A stretch of DNA of 7,794 nt, from assembly GCA_013696425.1 (NCBI GenBank), contig JACCYP010000115.1, forward strand, positions 1 to 7,794. The letters are read 5' to 3'. Positions 5,305 through 7,794 of this stretch are shown one piece after another. This DNA comes from Thermoleophilaceae bacterium (lineage in GTDB: Bacteria > Actinomycetota > Thermoleophilia > Solirubrobacterales > Thermoleophilaceae). Position 1 is the stretch's first letter, and each line of letters begins with the position of its first letter. A model generated the notes under the pieces. It was given only the letters and a program-made list of their open reading frames with translations, did not search any database and had not been told where the DNA came from. The translations under genes were made by a program, and so were the position numbers.

Positions 5305-5970
5305 CTAGAAGGTCGCCGTCTCGATCCGGCGGGCGAAGGGCTCGCCCGCCGGGCCGAGGCGCTCGCGTACCGCCGCGGCGCTCGCCTCGTGGTCGTAGGC
5401 CACGCGCCGGTGCTCGATCGAGCCGTCCTCGCCCACCAGGGCGTATGCGGCGCGCGGGTCGCCATCCAGGGGAATGCCGACGCTGCCCGGGTTCACGAGC
5501 TCGATGTCCCCGGCGCGGCGGATGAACGGCAGATGGGTGTGGCCGAACACAAGCCGCTCCTCCTCGACGCCCTCTAGGAGCTCCACCTCATCGGGTGCCG
5601 TCTCCGGGAAGAACGAGCGCACGTCGGACACGGGCGAGCCGTGCACGTAGCGGGCCTCGTCAGAGACGAATGCAGTCGGGAGGGCCGCCAGCTCGCCGAC
5701 CTTCTGCGTCCCGAGCTCGCCGCGCACCCACTCGATCGCGGCCTGAACCGCATCGTCCTCCGGCGCGGCGCCGGGGTCCGCGCTCCAGCGCTCGCCGTTG
5801 CCGCGGATCCACTCGGCGTCGAGGCTCTCGAGCATCTCGATCGTCTCCACCGGCCAGGCGCCGAACAGCGTGTAGTCGCCGCCAAGCACGAAGAACTCCG
5901 CCGGCGCGTCGTCGAGCACGGCCTCGAGGGCGGGCAGGTTCCCGTGGACGTCGTAGATCAGTCCGAGCAC
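5305..5970 (-). CDS. Calcineurin-like metallophosphoesterase (YfcE/MJ0936-type)
   Basis: The 221-residue protein is a compact binuclear-metal phosphoesterase that likely hydrolyses a phosphodiester or nucleotide substrate in the cytoplasm; the substrate cannot be read from the sequence. Metal-site motifs occur in order: DVHGN at 7-11, GGD at 30-32, RGNGER at 56-61, YVHGSP at 108-113, and FGHTHLPF at 142-149. NPGSVG at 160-165 follows, as in the YfcE-type subgroup (PF12850). GNGER in place of GNHE is common in that subgroup. The GTG at 5968-5970 is chosen because it places the first motif at the very N-terminus, as in relatives. The frame stays open upstream, but the extra 19 residues (up to 6027) have no family counterpart. 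It overlaps the end of the M15D dipeptidase gene by 13 bp, indicating cotranscription. It is unrelated in sequence to the phosphate genes downstream. Confidence 0.88.
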   Translation of the reverse strand: MLGLIYDVHGNLPALEAVLDDAPAEFFVLGGDYTLFGAWPVETIEMLESLDAEWIRGNGERWSADPGAAPEDDAVQAAIEWVRGELGTQKVGELAALPTAFVSDEARYVHGSPVSDVRSFFPETAPDEVELLEGVEEERLVFGHTHLPFIRRAGDIELVNPGSVGIPLDGDPRAAYALVGEDGSIEHRRVAYDHEASAAAVRERLGPAGEPFARRIETATF

Positions 5971-6524
5971 GGGATGGGCGCGTCCAGCCGCGGTGCGTTC
6001 GAGCCAGGGGTGTCGAAGTGCCACCACTCCTTGGAGTAGTTGCGGAAGCCCTCGGTCTCCATCGCGCGCACCAACCGAAGGCGATTGCGAAGCGCGCGGC
6101 CGCTGGCGTTGCGCGTGATCGAGCGCCCGGAGAACGAGTCGTCCGGCGAGCCCATGTCGGCGCCGTCGATCGTGAGGTCGACGGTGGTGCCGCGGGCGTG
6201 GTTCGAGCGGCGCGCGATGAATCCGTTCAGCAGGTGCTCCCTGCCGGTGCGCTCGGCCCAGCGCACCATCGCCCGCGAGGCGCGCGCCGGCCGGTAGGCG
6301 TCGAGGACGCGCAGCTTCTCGCCGCCGCGCTCGAGCCGCTTCTGCGCCCGCGCGAGCCGGCGGGCGGCGTCGCGCTTCAGCAGCAGCCGGTTGCCGCAGT
6401 AGCCGGGCAGCTTCGCGCCGGTGAAGTTGTCCTTGGTCGCGTACTGGGCGTCCACCACGATGTCGCGGTCGTGGGTCTGGACGTCGACCATGCCGCCGGG
6501 CAGGGCGGCGGCGATTGCGGTCAC
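5958..6524 (-). CDS. D-alanyl-D-alanine dipeptidase, peptidase M15D (VanX/DdpX-like)
   Basis: The 188-residue zinc dipeptidase probably hydrolyses D-Ala-D-Ala. Family landmarks are all present: YATKDNFTG at 28-36, LDAYRPARASRAMVRWA at 74-90 with R78 equivalent to the essential VanX arginine, SNHARGTTVDLTI at 107-119 with zinc ligands H109 and D116, DMGSPDDSFS at 123-132, and the closing GFRNYSKEWWHF at 159-170 with catalytic E166 and zinc ligand H169. The length is close to that of VanX and DdpX, both around 200 residues. No vanA/vanH or ddp peptide-transport genes are nearby, so glycopeptide resistance is not implied; D-Ala-D-Ala recycling is more likely. The GTG start lies 14 bp after tRNA-Val and has no clear ribosome binding site. 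An ATG at 6491 (residue 12) is the alternative. I see no signal peptide, so it should be cytoplasmic. Confidence 0.9.
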   Translation of the reverse strand: MTAIAAALPGGMVDVQTHDRDIVVDAQYATKDNFTGAKLPGYCGNRLLLKRDAARRLARAQKRLERGGEKLRVLDAYRPARASRAMVRWAERTGREHLLNGFIARRSNHARGTTVDLTIDGADMGSPDDSFSGRSITRNASGRALRNRLRLVRAMETEGFRNYSKEWWHFDTPGSNAPRLDAPIPCSD

Positions 6525-6537
6525 GGCGGCGAGGATA

Positions 6538-6610
6538 TGGGCCGTGCTGGGCTCGAACCAGCGACCTCCGCCTTGTCGAGGCGGCGCTCTCCCAGCTGAG
6601 CTAACGGCCC
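6538..6610 (-). tRNA. tRNA-Val (anticodon GAC)
   Basis: A complete 73-base cloverleaf can be drawn on the minus strand. The acceptor GGGCCGT pairs with ACGGCCC; the D-arm is GCTC-AGCTGGGA-GAGC. The anticodon stem CCGCC/GGCGG encloses the loop TCGACAA, which gives anticodon GAC and reads the valine codon GTC. The variable region is AGGTC, and the T-arm GCTGG-TTCGAGC-CCAGC is perfect. The discriminator is A. CCA is not encoded (the following bases are TATCC) and must be added after transcription. The M15D dipeptidase gene starts 14 bp downstream on the same strand with no terminator between. Confidence 0.97.
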
Positions 6611-6623
6611 CGGGAGGGCGCCG

Positions 6624-6653
6624 ATTCTACCTGCGGGCGGCCCCGCCGGTCAG
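6624..6653 (-). promoter_or_regulatory. Sigma70-type promoter for tRNA-Val
   Basis: On the minus strand CTGACC (6648-6653, 4 of 6 to TTGACA) is followed by an 18-bp spacer and TAGAAT (6624-6629, 5 of 6 to TATAAT). The -10 box ends 13 bases before the first base of the mature tRNA, a fitting distance for a short 5' leader. The -35 box overlaps the stop codon of the epimerase gene. A small GGCG/CGCC inverted repeat lies in the spacer. The assignment rests on motif and position. Confidence 0.55.
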
Positions 6654-7630
6654 GCGGCGGCGGGCGCGGGCTCGGGCACGCCCACGGCGGGCAGCTTGCC
6701 CTGGCCCTGCATGCCCTCGAGGAAGGCTTCGCGGCTCGACTTCGGCTCCCAGCCGATGGTCGCCTTCAGCTTCTCGTTCGAGACCACCCAGGGGTGAAGG
6801 GCAAAAGCGATCGAGCCGGGCGGGCTCTCCGCCTGGCCGAGCTTCCACATCGCCGCCTGCATCCGCTTTGCGACGGCCAGCGGGATCCTGCGCACCTTCG
6901 AGTCGATGAGCTGGGCGCACTCGCGGTAGGTCATGAAGCCCTCGCCGGCGAAGTTGTAGGCGCCCGCGTGCTTGCCGTGGAGAAGCCCGACGATGCCGGA
7001 CACCACGTCATCCTCGTGCACGAACTGGATCAGCCCGTCCATGTTCCCGAAGTCGACCTGGAAGGGCTGGTCGGACCACAGCCGCACCAGGTAGTTGTCC
7101 ACGTTCGGCCCCATCACGATGCACGGCCGCACGATGGTCATGGTGCGGTCGGGGTGCTCAAGCGCCCACAGCTGGCAGAGCCGGTCGGCCTCGGTCTTGT
7201 CGCGCGCGTAGGAGAAGCCGGACACGCCGCGCACGGGCCAGTCCTCCTCCATCGGCACCGGGTTGTCCGGGAACGCGCCGTAGGCCGTGGCCGAGGAGGT
7301 CACGAGCACGTGCCCCACCCCCGCCTTGGACGCCGCGTCGAGCACCTTCTGGGTGCCGTTCACGTCGATGTCGTACATCGTGTCCTCGTCCTTGATCGGG
7401 TTGAGGATGAAGGCGAGGTGCACGAGCACATCTGGCTCCTCGCGCTCGAGGATCTCGCGGAAGCGCTCGCCGTCGCGGACGTCGAACTGCTCGTACCTGG
7501 TCTTCGGGCGGAAGCCCTGCGGGGGCTTCACGTCGCAGATCACGACGGTCTCCGTGTCCTCGCGCTCGATCAGGGCCGCGACGAGCCGCGAACCGATGTA
7601 GCCCGCCCCACCGGTGATTACGTAGCGCAC
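6650..7630 (-). CDS. NAD-dependent epimerase/dehydratase (extended SDR family)
   Basis: The 326-residue protein is an extended short-chain dehydrogenase with a Rossmann fold. It acts on a nucleotide sugar or a similar small molecule; the exact substrate is unknown. It opens with VITGGAGYIGSRL (4-16, glycine motif 7-13), then D33 after the second strand (an acidic residue there favours NAD over NADP), FDVRD at 49-53, LVHLAF at 69-74, VTSSATAYG at 110-118, and the catalytic Y141-x3-K145 in YARDK. IVRPCIVMGPN at 166-176 and FVHEDDVV at 203-210 follow, as in UDP-glucose 4-epimerase relatives. The Ala/Pro-rich C-terminal tail (PEPAPAAA) is probably disordered. The GTG at 7628-7630 is chosen because AGGA lies 8 bases upstream; an ATG at 7637-7639 (three residues longer) is the alternative. 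Longer in-frame extensions to 7783 are antisense to the lipoprotein gene and look spurious. Confidence 0.9.
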   Translation of the reverse strand: MRYVITGGAGYIGSRLVAALIEREDTETVVICDVKPPQGFRPKTRYEQFDVRDGERFREILEREEPDVLVHLAFILNPIKDEDTMYDIDVNGTQKVLDAASKAGVGHVLVTSSATAYGAFPDNPVPMEEDWPVRGVSGFSYARDKTEADRLCQLWALEHPDRTMTIVRPCIVMGPNVDNYLVRLWSDQPFQVDFGNMDGLIQFVHEDDVVSGIVGLLHGKHAGAYNFAGEGFMTYRECAQLIDSKVRRIPLAVAKRMQAAMWKLGQAESPPGSIAFALHPWVVSNEKLKATIGWEPKSSREAFLEGMQGQGKLPAVGVPEPAPAAA

Positions 7631-7652
7631 CCTTGGCATCCTACGCATCCGC

Positions 7653-7794
7653 ATGCGCCGACTGGTCCCGACAGCGATCGCCCTGCTCGCCCTCGCCGGC
7701 TGCGGCGGTTCGGACTCCGATGACGAGAAGGGCGGCGGTGGCGGCACCGCGTCGGAGCTCGCCTCCCGCCTGCCTACCGACACCCACGCAGCGG
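7653..7794 (+). CDS. Lipoprotein, N-terminal 47 residues only (runs off the window)
   Basis: An open frame from ATG 7653 continues to the window end. It begins MRRLVPTAIALLALAGCGGS, a typical lipoprotein signal peptide: two arginines, a hydrophobic core and the lipobox LAGC with C17 as the lipidated cysteine. A flexible Gly/Asp-rich linker follows (DSDDEKGGGGG), then ASELASRLPTDTHAA, probably the start of the mature domain. The protein should be anchored on the outer face of the membrane. The remaining domain lies outside the window, so no function is assigned. The LPTDT-like opening resembles actinobacterial lipoproteins of the DUF3352 kind, but the evidence is too short to rely on. The start codons of this gene and the epimerase are only 22 bp apart and divergent, so any promoter must overlap coding sequence or be leaderless. 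Confidence 0.7.
   Translation, partial: MRRLVPTAIALLALAGCGGSDSDDEKGGGGGTASELASRLPTDTHAA

Noticed and set aside
5958..6524. Glycopeptide-resistance interpretation of the VanX-like gene
   Set aside because: No vanH/vanA-type ligase or two-component genes are nearby. A lone M15D dipeptidase is common in bacteria and does not confer resistance by itself.
5595..6599. 334-residue plus-strand frame across the metallophosphoesterase, dipeptidase and tRNA
   Set aside because: It crosses a complete tRNA gene and two well-supported antisense genes, and its composition is typical of a GC shadow frame.

Overview
The window is high-GC DNA with frequent GTG and TTG starts, an Rpf-type cell-wall lytic protein, tandem-DUF427 and PiT/DUF47 genes, and a tRNA lacking an encoded CCA. 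This points to a high-GC actinobacterium. The Rpf variant (RGKFQF in place of the usual GGLQF) and the Gly-rich lipoprotein start suggest Thermoleophilia/Solirubrobacterales. That placement is inferred from family resemblance, not from any search.

Layout, left to right. (1) Bases 1-652, minus strand: the 5' two thirds of an IS1595-family (ISXO2-like) transposase, cut by the window edge. (2) Bases 653-856: a 204-bp divergent intergenic region with a likely leaderless transposase promoter, a CRP-type palindrome, a LexA-type palindrome and two GC-rich inverted repeats. (3) Bases 857-3243, plus strand: an rpf-like gene, a tandem-DUF427 gene whose start codon lies in the loop of a 12-bp hairpin, and a class V aminotransferase-like PLP enzyme. 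(4) Bases 3236-5207, minus strand: a tightly coupled three-gene phosphate unit in the order DUF47/PhoU-like protein, PiT transporter, small two-helix membrane protein. It ends convergently with the aminotransferase gene, with an 8-bp overlap. (5) Bases 5305-6610, minus strand: tRNA-Val(GAC), a VanX/DdpX-like M15D dipeptidase and a metallophosphoesterase, closely spaced. (6) Bases 6650-7630, minus strand: an NAD-dependent epimerase/dehydratase. (7) From 7653, plus strand: the first 47 residues of a lipoprotein, divergent from the epimerase.

How the genes may work together. The DUF47-PiT-small membrane protein set looks like one inorganic phosphate import unit, because its genes overlap by 1 and 4 bases. 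The Rpf-like muralytic protein and the M15D D-Ala-D-Ala dipeptidase both act on peptidoglycan or its precursors, but they lie in separate transcription units. The rest looks like ordinary chromosome interrupted by one insertion sequence upstream of rpf.

I see no CRISPR array, phage, toxin-antitoxin pair or defence system. The least explained items are the start-codon hairpin before the DUF427 gene, the small membrane protein coupled to PiT, and the two regulator-like palindromes between transposase and rpf.
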